Counted from the first letter of the stretch, positions 41,088 to 50,557 are shown. The stretch: 64,000 nt of DNA from an uncultured Chitinophagaceae bacterium (GCA_937958995.1 CALGAP010000015.1:1-64000), one strand, 5' to 3'. A program made the numbers and translations. Notes: generated from the letters alone by a model not told the origin.

Positions 41088-41924
41088 ATGAAACGCACAG
41101 TTATAGCCATTGTAAAAACAATCAGCATTTGCCTGGTAATCGCAGCAGGCAGTCTTTTATTTGTTTCCTACAAGACCCAGAAAATGTATGCCGACCTCTG
41201 GCAGCAACTGGGCATTTCGAAAGACGAAGGTTCCCGACATATCCGGGAAAGCATGATGTTTGGCCACCTCCAGTTCTATGGTGCCCGCAATATCAAGAAA
41301 ATTGCCACCGGCGACAGGGTAGCAGTAGCCAAAGAACTTTTGGAATACACCCGGCAATACGTAAACAGCGAGGCTTTTAAAAAGGAATATCGCGCTACCC
41401 GCGAGTCTGCCAGGCCCGTTCCGCCACCTCCTCCGCGTTCCGAAGAGGAAATCAGGAAAAATGAAATTGACCAGGTGAAGGAGGGCATTAAGAGCATGGA
41501 AAATGCCTTAAAGACCGGTCCTGCCGAATACAAGAAGATGTATGAGGATAATATCAAGCTCTATAAGGAGCGCCTGAAGGAATATGAAGATCCCAAGAGC
41601 CAGTACATCAAATTGCTGGTGCAATCTGAAATGCGCAGCTACGAGCAGCAGAAAGGTAACTACGAAGACGATTTGAAGGAATGGCAGGAAACCATGCCCG
41701 AAAACCCGATGGTACTCGTAAAAAAACGCCTGCAGGAACTGCTCGAGGTTACCAGGGATGTTGACTTTAACGCAGCGCTGGTAGAAAAATATGGCAAAAA
41801 GAGATTTGTAAAACCTGAATACGAAAACAAACCTTCCAACTGGAAATACGCTTTCCGCGCTGGTAAAGAAGTGACTCAAACCGTAAGGGCATTTGCCGAA
41901 CAGTGGTTAAAAGAAATTAAATAA
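41088..41924 (+). CDS. Membrane-anchored hypothetical protein with coiled coil
   Basis: ATG 41088 is chosen because a signal or anchor follows directly (about 8-25), whereas a frame from 40968 adds 40 unlikely residues. The 278-residue product has a Pro-rich patch (P-V-P-P-P-P-P-R, about 107-114) and long charged helices (about 118-215). No family is recognized. It lies 21 bp before the OmpA-family gene in the same direction, so both may act in the envelope. Confidence 0.7.
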   Translation: MKRTVIAIVKTISICLVIAAGSLLFVSYKTQKMYADLWQQLGISKDEGSRHIRESMMFGHLQFYGARNIKKIATGDRVAVAKELLEYTRQYVNSEAFKKEYRATRESARPVPPPPPRSEEEIRKNEIDQVKEGIKSMENALKTGPAEYKKMYEDNIKLYKERLKEYEDPKSQYIKLLVQSEMRSYEQQKGNYEDDLKEWQETMPENPMVLVKKRLQELLEVTRDVDFNAALVEKYGKKRFVKPEYENKPSNWKYAFRAGKEVTQTVRAFAEQWLKEIK

Positions 41925-41945
41925 ACAAACACCCAAATTCTAAGA

Positions 41946-43268
41946 ATGAAAAAACTCCTGTTTTTAGTACTGGTTATTATTCCCGCATTCGGCTTTTCAC
42001 AAAATATCCTGAACAAGGTAAAGAACAAGGTTAAACAGAAAGCCGAACAGAGAGTAGACAGCAAAATTGACAAGACAATTGATAAAGGTCTCGACAAAGT
42101 GGAAGGCGCCGGCAAGCCTGGCAATTCAAAAACCGACACTAAGAAGGAGACCACATCAGAGACTAATGCCAATGCAGAATCTGCAGTCACAGAACAAACA
42201 ACCGCAAGTCCTGAGCCCGCTTTAAAAAGCAATTCCCGTTTTGATTTCGTGCCCGGTGATTCTATTGTGTACACAGAAAACTTCGAGTCGGAGGCTATTG
42301 GTGAGTTGCCAACCGGCTGGAATACTTCAGGAAACGGCGAGGTGGTTACGTTGAACAAGTACCCGGGCAAATGGCTGCGGTTGTTTCAAAACACCAGTTA
42401 TCTTACTGCCAACGAAAGTGATTTTGGCGAAAATTTCACTGTGGAGTTTGATGTGATCATGCAGTTGCAATGGCGCGATCATTTCTACCCGTATTTTACC
42501 GTTTCGCTGGTTTCGTCGAATGGCGAATCAACTACCAGCAACGATTTTATCGACCGCACGCGCAGGCACTCTGCCGTGGAGACCACCATTTACCCGGCAG
42601 AAAAAAACTACTCCAAGATCGTTACGCATTCATACCTTAAAGGAAGCACTTACCTGAATGGCGATACCAAAAATATCGGTCATATTGAACAACACTATGG
42701 CAAGCCGATCCACATTGCCATCCAGGTGCAGAAAGAGAGATACCGCATGTGGATCAACCAGGAAAAGGTGTGTGATTTCCCGAAAGGGGTTGGCAAAGGA
42801 TATATCCTGAACCAGGTAAAATTTGAAATTCATTCCTCCAGCTATAAAGACGACCAGGTGGGCTATTATATCAGCAACCTGAAGATAGCGAAGGGTATCC
42901 CCGACACGCGTCATAAACTGATAGAAGAAGGTAAGTTCAGCACCACCGGAATATTGTTCGACGTGAACAGCGACGTGATCAAGCCCGAATCTTACGGTGT
43001 GCTGAAAGATATTGCCAAAGTGCTGAAGGAAAATGAAGACGTAAAGATCAAAGTGGTGGGCCATACCGATAGCGATGGCAATGACGCAGCCAATCTTACG
43101 CTCTCGCAAAAACGCGCTGCAGCCGTTATCAAGGCATTGAACGAAGAATTTGGTATCGATGCTTCGCGCATGCAATCAGACGGCAAAGGCGAAACGCAGC
43201 CCGTTGCAGATAATAAAACGAAAGAAGGGAAAGCAGCTAACAGGAGGGTAGAGTTTATTAAATTGTAA
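41946..43268 (+). CDS. OmpA-family outer-membrane/peptidoglycan-binding protein
   Basis: The 440-residue protein has a signal peptide (F-G-F-S-Q), a lysine-rich helical region (about 20-70) and a LamG/concanavalin-like middle domain (about 105-315). A C-terminal OmpA domain follows (about 330-440), with I-L-F-D-V-N-S-D-V-I, V-V-G-H-T-D-S-D-G, L-S-Q-K-R-A-A-A-V and N-R-R-V-E-F. It binds peptidoglycan. The long palindrome 43298-43400 follows its stop. Confidence 0.9.
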   Translation: MKKLLFLVLVIIPAFGFSQNILNKVKNKVKQKAEQRVDSKIDKTIDKGLDKVEGAGKPGNSKTDTKKETTSETNANAESAVTEQTTASPEPALKSNSRFDFVPGDSIVYTENFESEAIGELPTGWNTSGNGEVVTLNKYPGKWLRLFQNTSYLTANESDFGENFTVEFDVIMQLQWRDHFYPYFTVSLVSSNGESTTSNDFIDRTRRHSAVETTIYPAEKNYSKIVTHSYLKGSTYLNGDTKNIGHIEQHYGKPIHIAIQVQKERYRMWINQEKVCDFPKGVGKGYILNQVKFEIHSSSYKDDQVGYYISNLKIAKGIPDTRHKLIEEGKFSTTGILFDVNSDVIKPESYGVLKDIAKVLKENEDVKIKVVGHTDSDGNDAANLTLSQKRAAAVIKALNEEFGIDASRMQSDGKGETQPVADNKTKEGKAANRRVEFIKL

Positions 43269-43297
43269 GGGAACAATAGGGTAGCGAATAGGGTTAT

Positions 43298-43400
43298 AAA
43301 TAAACAACAATCAATATTTCAAATTATAACTTTCGAATCCGATTGCAGTCGGCCAACCAATTTGAAAATTATAATTTGATATATTGATTGTTGTTTATTT
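43298..43400. repeat. Long palindrome with 32-bp arms and 39-nt centre
   Basis: Arms 43298-43329 and 43369-43400 match at 31 of 32 positions. The 39-nt centre contains CCGATTGCAGTCGG (a small hairpin) followed by CCAACCAATTTGAA. The right arm carries the -33 part of the next promoter (43388-43417). Layout and centre length match the 37716-37838 element, though the arm sequences differ. Confidence 0.75.
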
Positions 43401-43417
43401 CTCCCAACCTAATTTTG
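43388..43417 (+). promoter_or_regulatory. Bacteroidota-type promoter of the racemase gene
   Basis: TTG (43388-43390), 19 bp, then TAATTTTG (43410-43417) match the -33/-7 consensus. The start would be at about 43424, the ATG itself, so the message may be leaderless. Confidence 0.6.
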
Positions 43418-43423
43418 CATTCC

Positions 43424-44137
43424 ATGCGCACCATCGGAATCATCGGCGGGCTTTCCTGGCCCAGCACCATCGACTATTACCGTGTCATCAATGAACAAAT
43501 CAATCAGCGCCTGGGTGGCATGGAGGCAGGCAAAATTCTCATTTACTCTTTCAATTTTGGAGAAATCAGGGAGCTTACACTGCGTGACGACTGGCCAGCT
43601 ATTACCAGGCATGTAGTTGATGTGGCAAAGAAACTGCAGGCAGCCGGCGCGGAATGCCTCGTAATGGCAGCTAATACCATGCACAAGATTGCTCCTGAAA
43701 TGAAGGCCGCGATTGATATTCCATTAATTCATATTGCTGAAGTGACCGCGAAGGCGGTGCAGGAGCAGGAAGTTAAAAAAGTGGCCTTGCTGGGTACAAA
43801 ATTTACGATGGAGCTAGATTTTTACCCGGAAGCCTTGCGGCGTTACGGTATCGAAACAATCATTCCCGGCGAAAAGGACCGCGATTATATTCACTCCACC
43901 ATTTACAACGAACTCGGCAAAGGAATTTTTACCGACGAACTCAGGAACCGGTACAAAGAAATTATTAACGATTTAATGCAACAGGGAGCTCAGGGAGTGA
44001 TATTAGGTTGCACAGAAATTCCACTGCTCATTAAGCCTGGAGACAGCCCTATCCCGATTTTCGACACGGCACTGATTCATGCAACAGCCGCGGTGGATTT
44101 TGCGCTGGCGGGCACAAAAACCGGATTAGTACACTGA
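43424..44137 (+). CDS. Aspartate/glutamate racemase-family protein (YgeA-like)
   Basis: The 237-residue protein begins R-T-I-G-I-I-G-G-L-S-W and has V-M-A-A-N-T-M-H-K at the first active-site loop and L-G-C-T-E-I-P-L-L at the second. Two-cysteine racemases carry a Cys just before N-T in the first loop; here it is Ala, while the second Cys is present. YgeA-type enzymes with Thr there are reported to be L-selective. This variant may be one-sided or altered in specificity. ATG 43424 is favoured over 43388, which lies inside the palindrome arm. Confidence 0.88.
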   Translation: MRTIGIIGGLSWPSTIDYYRVINEQINQRLGGMEAGKILIYSFNFGEIRELTLRDDWPAITRHVVDVAKKLQAAGAECLVMAANTMHKIAPEMKAAIDIPLIHIAEVTAKAVQEQEVKKVALLGTKFTMELDFYPEALRRYGIETIIPGEKDRDYIHSTIYNELGKGIFTDELRNRYKEIINDLMQQGAQGVILGCTEIPLLIKPGDSPIPIFDTALIHATAAVDFALAGTKTGLVH

Positions 44138-44207
44138 TTTGGTAAACTTTTAGACTGCTGTTAGATCGCAGCATTCAACAACCCGCGCACTTCAATTCAA
44201 AATGCCC

Positions 44208-44215
44208 TATATTTG
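44208..44215 (+). promoter_or_regulatory. TAnnTTTG box of the SRP RNA gene
   Basis: TATATTTG lies 5 bp before the RNA start at 44221, matching the Bacteroidota -7 consensus. Confidence 0.6.
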
Positions 44216-44220
44216 CGGCC

Positions 44221-44314
44221 GGCAGGTCTTACACGACCAGCTCCTGCTGAACCCCCCAGGGCCGGAAGGCAGCAAGGGTAGGCGGTCGCAGCGGTGCGAT
44301 GTAATCAGCCTGCC
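44221..44314 (+). ncRNA. ffs: Signal recognition particle 4.5S RNA
   Basis: The strongly conserved apical domain (44258-44277, with the GGAA tetraloop in CCGGAAGG and AGCAAGGG) is present. GGCAGG at the 5' end pairs with CCTGCC at the 3' end (44309-44314), followed by a run of seven T. Length about 94 nt, the short bacterial type. A TATATTTG box lies just upstream. Confidence 0.95.
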
Positions 44315-44343
44315 TTTTTTTATTGATTTAATACCTCACAGAT

Positions 44344-45018
44344 ATGAAATTCTTTATCGATACCGGAAACCTTGCCCAGATCAAGGAAGCTAATGACCTG
44401 GGCATCCTCGATGGTGTAACAACCAATCCCTCATTGATGGCCAAAGAAGGTATCAAGGGCGAAGAGGCAGTAATGAAACATTATCTTACCATCTGCGAAA
44501 TGGTGGACGGCGATGTAAGCGCCGAAGTATTGTCGACCGAACTGGATGATATTATTGAAGAAGGAAAGAAACTGGCCGCTATTCACCCCAATATCGTGGT
44601 GAAAGTGCCCATGATCAAAGACGGCGTAAAAGCGCTGAAGTGGTTTTCCGACAATGGTATCAAGACCAACTGTACACTGGTGTTCTCTGCCGGCCAGGCT
44701 ATCCTGGCTGCCAAGGCAGGCGCTAATTATGTTTCTCCCTTTATCGGCCGCATTGACGACAGCAATTGGGACGGCGTTCAGCTGATCGAGCAAATTGCAC
44801 ATATCTACAACGTGCAAGGCTACGAAACACAGATACTCGCCGCTTCTATCCGCAACCCGCTGCATATTGTAAGATGTGCTGAGGCAGGTGCTGACGTGGT
44901 GACTTCTCCGCTGGAGCCGATTCTCGGACTGCTGAAACATCCGTTGACCGATATCGGCCTGGCTAAGTTCCTCGAAGACGCCAAGAAAATGCGTGCTGAA
45001 CTGGCAGGAGTGAAATAA
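44344..45018 (+). CDS. Transaldolase / fructose-6-phosphate aldolase-like (small form)
   Basis: The 224-residue protein is the short transaldolase type: M-K-F-F-I-D-T-G-N-L, T-T-N-P-S-L-M-A-K-E-G, V-V-K-V-P-M with the Schiff-base lysine, and N-C-T-L-V-F-S. It transfers dihydroxyacetone in the pentose-phosphate pathway or cleaves fructose 6-phosphate; sequence alone does not decide. The length equals TalC/FsaA proteins. It follows the SRP RNA and its T-run by about 25 bp. Confidence 0.93.
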   Translation: MKFFIDTGNLAQIKEANDLGILDGVTTNPSLMAKEGIKGEEAVMKHYLTICEMVDGDVSAEVLSTELDDIIEEGKKLAAIHPNIVVKVPMIKDGVKALKWFSDNGIKTNCTLVFSAGQAILAAKAGANYVSPFIGRIDDSNWDGVQLIEQIAHIYNVQGYETQILAASIRNPLHIVRCAEAGADVVTSPLEPILGLLKHPLTDIGLAKFLEDAKKMRAELAGVK

Positions 45019-45039
45019 CCAGGAAAAAAATTCAAGATA

Positions 45040-45071
45040 AAAGGCGCAGGGTTTTACTCTCCGCCTTTTTT
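45040..45071. terminator. Bidirectional terminator candidate after the transaldolase gene
   Basis: AAAGGCG (45040-45046) pairs with CGCCTTT (45062-45068), with a T-run on the plus side. It overlaps the end of the minus-strand gene. Confidence 0.5.
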
Positions 45072-45473
45072 ATTTCGTTTACGTTCCTGTCGTGTGGGAC
45101 GGTTCAGTATTTCATCTACCGTCTTTAGTTTTTCCGGTATATCCACTTTCTTGACGTAGATCGTTACCTCTCTCCACAATTTGGGATTACTCCTCAAAAC
45201 GGCCCTAACCGTTACTTTCTCGCCGGTGAAGGAAGAATCGATGATGAGGCTGTTGCCATCAAACACGCCATAAGTGCTGCTGAAGGCAATTTCTTTGGAA
45301 GTAAGCGGCCGCCATTGGCCATTGCTCAGCTTGCCATCTACGTTGATATAGTTGTGAACGCCTTTCTTAAGGCTATCGGTGTAGAGATGAAAATAAATGC
45401 TGTCGATGGTCTGAGCGTGCAGTGCCGTGACACCAGCAAACAAAACAATAAGCGTAGCTATATATTTCCTCAC
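45054..45473 (-). CDS. Secreted protein with Ig-like fold features
   Basis: The 139-residue protein has a signal peptide (about 1-20, ending L-H-A-Q), then a mostly beta region with repeated hydrophobic strands, and a basic tail (R-Q-E-R-K-R-N-K-K). It resembles one domain of GldM-like/bacterial Ig-like sequences, but I cannot name a family. Confidence 0.65.
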   Translation of the reverse strand: MRKYIATLIVLFAGVTALHAQTIDSIYFHLYTDSLKKGVHNYINVDGKLSNGQWRPLTSKEIAFSSTYGVFDGNSLIIDSSFTGEKVTVRAVLRSNPKLWREVTIYVKKVDIPEKLKTVDEILNRPTRQERKRNKKGGE

Positions 45474-45622
45474 CTGTTAAAATTTACTGCAAAGATTTAA
45501 AATCCCTCCGAGAGGTTGTATGCCAAAGGGCCATTTCCTTGTTAAAAAGCAGCAAGAAACGGGTTGACAACCGCCCCCAAGAGCGCGAACTTTGGGCTAA
45601 ATCATCATTAAATCAAAACTTT

Positions 45623-46504
45623 ATGTTCACCACAAATACAACTACATTCGAAGCGGTGAGCTTATCGGGCAAACATCATTACGAACAGGTGGCCAGGGCC
45701 ATTGAATACCTGTACCAGCATTTTCGCGAGCAGCCTTCGCTGGAAGAGGTGGCGGCGCAGGTGAACATGAGCGCCTTTCACTTCCAGCGGGTGTTTACCG
45801 AATGGGCAGGTATCAGCCCCAAACGTTTTTTGCAATATCTCACTACCGGCTACCTCAAACAGCGGCTCAATCAATTCAACAACCTGCTGGAAGCTGCCGA
45901 CGATGCGGGGCTCTCCGGCCAGTCGCGGGTATATGACCTGTTTGTAACGCTCGAAGCCGTCACGCCGCAGGAATATAAGGAAAAAGGAGGTGGCATTGCA
46001 ATAGAATACGGATTTCATGATACACCTTTTGGCGAAGCCATCATTGGTATTACGGATCGCGGCGTATGTCACCTGGCGTTTGTTATAGATGGTGACAAAG
46101 AACTCGCAGTAAAAAAATTAAAAAGAGCCTGGGAAAATGCCAGCCTGAGGGAAAATAACGGGGCTACTGAAAAAACTGCGGCAGCCATTTTTGATCCCGT
46201 GAACAGGAAAGACCAGAAGCTGAACATATTGGTGAAGGGCACCAACTTCCAGGTGAAAGTGTGGAATGCATTGTTGAATATCCCGATGGGGAGTCTTGCT
46301 ACCTATGAGTCTGTTGCCAACACCATCGGCGCGCCAAAAGCGTTGCAGGCCGTAGGTTCTGCAGTGGGCGCCAATCCCGTAGCTTACCTCATACCTTGTC
46401 ATCGCGTGATTCGAAAGAACCTGGTTATTGGTGAATACCATTGGGGTCCCGAACGCAAAAAAGCTATGCTGGGTTGGGAAATGGCAAAGACTGCAACAAA
46501 TTAA
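45623..46504 (+). CDS. Ada-like AraC regulator fused to O6-methylguanine-DNA methyltransferase
   Basis: The 293-residue protein has an N-terminal AraC HTH (about 20-110: L-E-E-V-A-A-Q-V-N-M-S-A-F-H-F-Q-R-V-F). A methyltransferase N lobe (about 120-205) and the C-terminal domain follow, with I-P-x-G-x-L-A-T-Y and the acceptor cysteine in L-I-P-C-H-R-V-I. There is no zinc-binding Ada N domain. It repairs alkylated guanine and may control its own transcription. ATG 45623 is chosen; a TTG start at 45539 adds 28 unlikely residues. Confidence 0.92.
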   Translation: MFTTNTTTFEAVSLSGKHHYEQVARAIEYLYQHFREQPSLEEVAAQVNMSAFHFQRVFTEWAGISPKRFLQYLTTGYLKQRLNQFNNLLEAADDAGLSGQSRVYDLFVTLEAVTPQEYKEKGGGIAIEYGFHDTPFGEAIIGITDRGVCHLAFVIDGDKELAVKKLKRAWENASLRENNGATEKTAAAIFDPVNRKDQKLNILVKGTNFQVKVWNALLNIPMGSLATYESVANTIGAPKALQAVGSAVGANPVAYLIPCHRVIRKNLVIGEYHWGPERKKAMLGWEMAKTATN

Positions 46505-46669
46505 TCGGTTGCATTAGCGTTTCATTGCAAAATTGACTGTGAAAATACGCAGATGGATTTCCTGTTGAAATTTTTCTGACATGCAATCGGTTGCAAGCCG
46601 GAAATATCCCATAAATTAGATGACTCTTCGCCTTCGAAGGGCTTCAAGGTTATGTATATTGAAAAGCTT

Positions 46670-49309
46670 ATGAAACGATTGCTTTACATTTTTGCTCTTT
46701 TAACTTCCGCAATTATTTTCAGGTCCTGCGGTTCGCAGGCTGCAGACAATGCATTGCCCTATCTCGATTCCCGTCTTCCCATTGAACGCCGCGTTGAAGA
46801 CCTCGTCAGCCGCATGACGCTCGATGAAAAGATCTCACAAATGATGCACCAGGCACCGGCTATAGAACGGTTAGGTATACCCGAATACAACTGGTGGAGC
46901 GAAGCCTTGCATGGGGTGGCACGGGCTGGATTGGCCACGGTATTTCCGCAGGCTATCGGCCTGGGAGCTACCTGGGATGAAGACATGCTGTTTCGCGTGG
47001 CCACCGTGATATCGGACGAGGCAAGAGCCAAGCATCATGAATTTGTAAGAAAGAACAAGCGCTTCCTTTACCAGGGACTTACGCTCTGGTCGCCCAATAT
47101 CAACATCTTCCGCGACCCGCGGTGGGGCAGGGGACAGGAAACCTATGGCGAAGATCCATTTCTCACCGGCCGTCTCGGTGTTCAGTTCATAAAAGGATTG
47201 CAGGGCGATGATTCGGTTTATCTCAAGACTGTGGCAACGGTAAAACACCTGGCAGTGCACAGCGGTCCTGAACCGGAGCGGCACGTATTCGACGCCAAGA
47301 GCAGCGCATATGATTTAGCCGATACCTATCTGCCCCAATTCAAAATGGGCATCCTCGAAGGCCGCGCCTATTCGGTAATGTGCGCTTACAATCGCCTGAA
47401 CGGTAAAGCCTGTTGCGCCGATCCCGGATTGCTGAACGATCTGCTGCGCAACGAGTGGCGCTTCGATGGCTTCATTGTTTCCGACTGCGAAGCAATAACT
47501 GATATATACGCTTATCACAAACTGGTTGCTACTCCCGAAGAAGCAGCAGCGCTTGCGGTAAAGAATGGCACCGATCTCGAATGCGGTAAAGTTTATACCA
47601 ATCTCAAAAAAGCAGTTGAGCAAGGGTTGATATCCGAAGCAGAAATTGATAAGGCGGTAAAACGCTTGTTCACCGCGCGCTTTAAACTGGGCATGTTCGA
47701 CAAACCTGAACAGGTTAAATACGCGCAGATTCCTTATAACATTGTCGATAGTGAAAAACATAAGGAACTGGCACTGGAAGCAGCGCGCAAATCAATTGTG
47801 TTGCTGAAAAACAAAAACAACATTTTGCCGCTGAAAAAAGATATTGGTTCTGTCGCTGTCATTGGTCCCAACGCCGATCAGTGGCTGATGCTGCTGGGCA
47901 ACTATAACGGCGTGCCTTCTCGCGCCGTAACGCCGCTGCAAGGTATCCGTGAAAAACTGGGAAGCAATAGCAAGGTATTGTTTGCTCAGGGAAGCGAGCT
48001 GGCAGACGGTATGCCGATGTTTTACACCATACCTGCCGATGTGTTGTTCACACCCGACGGCACTCCCGGCATAAAAGCCGAATATTTCAACAACAGGGAA
48101 TTGGACGGCGAACCGCTGTTTACCGGTATCGACACCATCCTTGATGCCAACTGGCGAGACCAGGCGCCGCGCAGTGATATGGATGACGATAATTTCGGCG
48201 TTCGATGGACGGGTGTGCTGCAACCAAAAACTTCGGGCATCTATCAGCTTGGTGTAATCAGCACCTGCAACACGAAACTGTATTTTGAAGATAGTCTTGT
48301 AGCAAAAACCGTTTATCACTTCCGCGATGAATACGGCGATCCGCGTCTGCGCAAATCTGTTCCTATACAACTCGAAGCGGGCAAAAAATATAAAATCCGT
48401 ATCGAGGCGGGAGAGTCTTACGCCGATGCACAAGTGCAATTGGTGTGGGCAGCGCCAAAGCCCGGGCTGAAAGAAGATGCTCTAAACATAGCCCGGCAGG
48501 CCGACGTGGTGGTGATGTGCATGGGACTTACTCCGCGTATGGAGGGCGAAGAAATGGATATCCAGATTGGGGGTTTTCGCGGCGGCGACCGCACTACCAT
48601 TGAACTTCCCAAAGCACAGCAGCAATTGATAAGAGAAGTGAAAGCATTGGGAAAACCGGTAGTGCTTGTGCTCCTCAACGGCAGCGCGCTGGCAGTAAAT
48701 TGGGAAAATGATAATGTAGATGCCATACTCGAAGCCTGGTATCCCGGCCAGGCTGCAGGAACTGCCATTGCTGACGTATTGTTTGGCGATTACAATCCCG
48801 GCGGACGGTTACCCGTCACTTTCTATAAATCCGTGAAAGATCTTCCCGCTTTTGAAAATTACGATATGAAGGGAAGAACATATCGCTATTTTACCGGCGA
48901 ACCCTTATACCCCTTTGGTTATGGCCTTAGCTATACCAGCTTTGCTTATTCCTCTTTGCCCGACGCCGTGGAAGAAAAGCCGGATGGATTTGTGTTCAGG
49001 ACACGTATTACGAACACGGGCCAAATGGCCGGCGACGAAGTGGCGCAAGTGTACATTTCGCCAAAAAACAGGACAGGCAAAGCGCCCATTCGTTTCCTGG
49101 CTGCCTTTAAACGCATTCATCTGAAGCCCGGCGAATCGCAGGAAGTTACATTTACAGTTCCCAAAGAATCGCTGGCAGCAGTGACAGAAGACGGCAAGCG
49201 CGAACTGCGGCCCGGAAGCTTTGAGGTTAGCATCGGCGGCGGACAACCGAAAACAAAGCTGACGAGCAACGAGAGCTTCGTTTATCATACCATAACTATT
49301 GATCAATGA
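46670..49309 (+). CDS. Glycoside hydrolase family 3 with inserted PA14 domain
   Basis: The protein is exported: the N terminus M-K-R-L-L-Y-I-F is followed by a hydrophobic segment and S-C-G, a possible lipobox. The GH3 N domain has R-M-T-L-D-E-K-I and N-W-W-S-E-A-L-H-G, with the nucleophile aspartate in F-I-V-S-D-C-E-A-I. A PA14 carbohydrate-binding domain (about 455-600) sits in the C domain, followed by an Fn3-like end. Length 879 residues is normal. It cleaves beta-glucosides or beta-xylosides outside the cytoplasm. ATG 46652 is an alternative start. It overlaps the next gene by four bases. Confidence 0.93.
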   Translation: MKRLLYIFALLTSAIIFRSCGSQAADNALPYLDSRLPIERRVEDLVSRMTLDEKISQMMHQAPAIERLGIPEYNWWSEALHGVARAGLATVFPQAIGLGATWDEDMLFRVATVISDEARAKHHEFVRKNKRFLYQGLTLWSPNINIFRDPRWGRGQETYGEDPFLTGRLGVQFIKGLQGDDSVYLKTVATVKHLAVHSGPEPERHVFDAKSSAYDLADTYLPQFKMGILEGRAYSVMCAYNRLNGKACCADPGLLNDLLRNEWRFDGFIVSDCEAITDIYAYHKLVATPEEAAALAVKNGTDLECGKVYTNLKKAVEQGLISEAEIDKAVKRLFTARFKLGMFDKPEQVKYAQIPYNIVDSEKHKELALEAARKSIVLLKNKNNILPLKKDIGSVAVIGPNADQWLMLLGNYNGVPSRAVTPLQGIREKLGSNSKVLFAQGSELADGMPMFYTIPADVLFTPDGTPGIKAEYFNNRELDGEPLFTGIDTILDANWRDQAPRSDMDDDNFGVRWTGVLQPKTSGIYQLGVISTCNTKLYFEDSLVAKTVYHFRDEYGDPRLRKSVPIQLEAGKKYKIRIEAGESYADAQVQLVWAAPKPGLKEDALNIARQADVVVMCMGLTPRMEGEEMDIQIGGFRGGDRTTIELPKAQQQLIREVKALGKPVVLVLLNGSALAVNWENDNVDAILEAWYPGQAAGTAIADVLFGDYNPGGRLPVTFYKSVKDLPAFENYDMKGRTYRYFTGEPLYPFGYGLSYTSFAYSSLPDAVEEKPDGFVFRTRITNTGQMAGDEVAQVYISPKNRTGKAPIRFLAAFKRIHLKPGESQEVTFTVPKESLAAVTEDGKRELRPGSFEVSIGGGQPKTKLTSNESFVYHTITIDQ

Positions 49310-50541
49310 TGTTGCGGAGGATAATCATATTGTTATTCCTCGCCGTGTTTATACTCGCGGCAAGGGCACAACGCATCGCTTCTTTTGAAGTGCCGGTAAC
49401 CAAACATATGCGCGGTTGGCATGTCCCGGTGAGTATAAACCTCGACGATGTTACCAACCTTTCGGCCGATGATATAGCATTGATGGAACTTCGTGGTCAA
49501 AAAGCCACGGAAGTTACCTGCCAGGTGTTACCCGGCAAACCACGCAGGTTGTACTGGATAATGACGCCGTCAGACAATAGTGCTGCAACGAGAAAATATG
49601 AGTTGGTTAAAAAGAGGCCGGCAAAAAAGGTAGCCGTTGAAACCCCGCAGAAGGACGGAGCTTTGACCATTCGCTCAGGCAACCGCGATCTGCTCCGCTA
49701 CCAGTTTGAAATGGTCTATCCGCCCGCCGGTGTTGATTCAGCATTCAAGAGAAATGCATTCATCCACCCGCTGTGGTCGCCGCACGGACAAGTGCTCACG
49801 CGCATTCAACCCCCCGATCATTATCATCATTATGGCATCTGGAACCCGTGGACGCATGTATTGTACAAAAACGATACAGTTGATTTCTGGAATATCGGCG
49901 GTAAAAAAGGCACGGTGCGTTTTGCCGGCTTTACCACGGTCAATAGCGGACCGGTGTTCGGACAATTTGAGGCACGTCACGATCACGTAGTTTTTAAAAA
50001 GGATGGGGAAGAAGAAGTGGCGATTAAGGAATTGCAGTCGGTAACGGTATATCATCCCACTTCTGATTACTACATTGCCGATATCGACATACAGTTGAGT
50101 TGCGCCACCGATAGTCCTGTGAAATTACTCGAATACCGTTACGGCGGTCTTGGCTGGCGAACCACGGAGAAATGGGATCGTTATAACAGCGAAGCAATCA
50201 CTTCCGCCGGTAAAACCCGGAAAGACGCTGATGGATCAAAAGCGACCTGGTGTATTGTGCAGGGCGAAATTGATAATGATTATGCAGGCGTGGTGATGAT
50301 GTCGCATCCGGCAAATTACAATCATCCCGAACCATTGCGTATTTGGCCCGAGAACCAATACAACCGGGGAGATATGTTTGCCAATTTTTCTCCCACCAAA
50401 GACAAAGACTGGTTACTGGAGCCGGGAAAAACCTACACGCTGAAATACCGGCTGCTGGTATTCAACGGAAAGTTTACGAAAGAGAATGCGGAGTCGGCCT
50501 GGCAGCAATTTGCGAATATCGCACCGGTTGTGAAACGATAA
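49306..50541 (+). CDS. DUF6807 (PmoA-like) secreted protein
   Basis: The 411-residue protein has a signal peptide (I-L-A-A-R-A-Q) and the family signature P-P-D-H-Y-H-H-Y-G-I-W-N-P-W-T-H at about 167-182. The histidine cluster suggests metal or sugar binding. Although labelled PmoA-like in databases, it is not a methane mono-oxygenase subunit. It is coupled to GH3 by ATGA-type overlap and to an oxidoreductase 16 bp downstream; such proteins usually occur in sugar loci. Confidence 0.88.
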   Translation: MMLRRIIILLFLAVFILAARAQRIASFEVPVTKHMRGWHVPVSINLDDVTNLSADDIALMELRGQKATEVTCQVLPGKPRRLYWIMTPSDNSAATRKYELVKKRPAKKVAVETPQKDGALTIRSGNRDLLRYQFEMVYPPAGVDSAFKRNAFIHPLWSPHGQVLTRIQPPDHYHHYGIWNPWTHVLYKNDTVDFWNIGGKKGTVRFAGFTTVNSGPVFGQFEARHDHVVFKKDGEEEVAIKELQSVTVYHPTSDYYIADIDIQLSCATDSPVKLLEYRYGGLGWRTTEKWDRYNSEAITSAGKTRKDADGSKATWCIVQGEIDNDYAGVVMMSHPANYNHPEPLRIWPENQYNRGDMFANFSPTKDKDWLLEPGKTYTLKYRLLVFNGKFTKENAESAWQQFANIAPVVKR

Positions 50542-50557
50542 CCATAAAATCTTTTCT

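Noticed and set aside
44202..44393. Open frame across the SRP RNA
   Set aside because: The structured RNA with its conserved apical loop and T-run explains this stretch; the frame is incidental.
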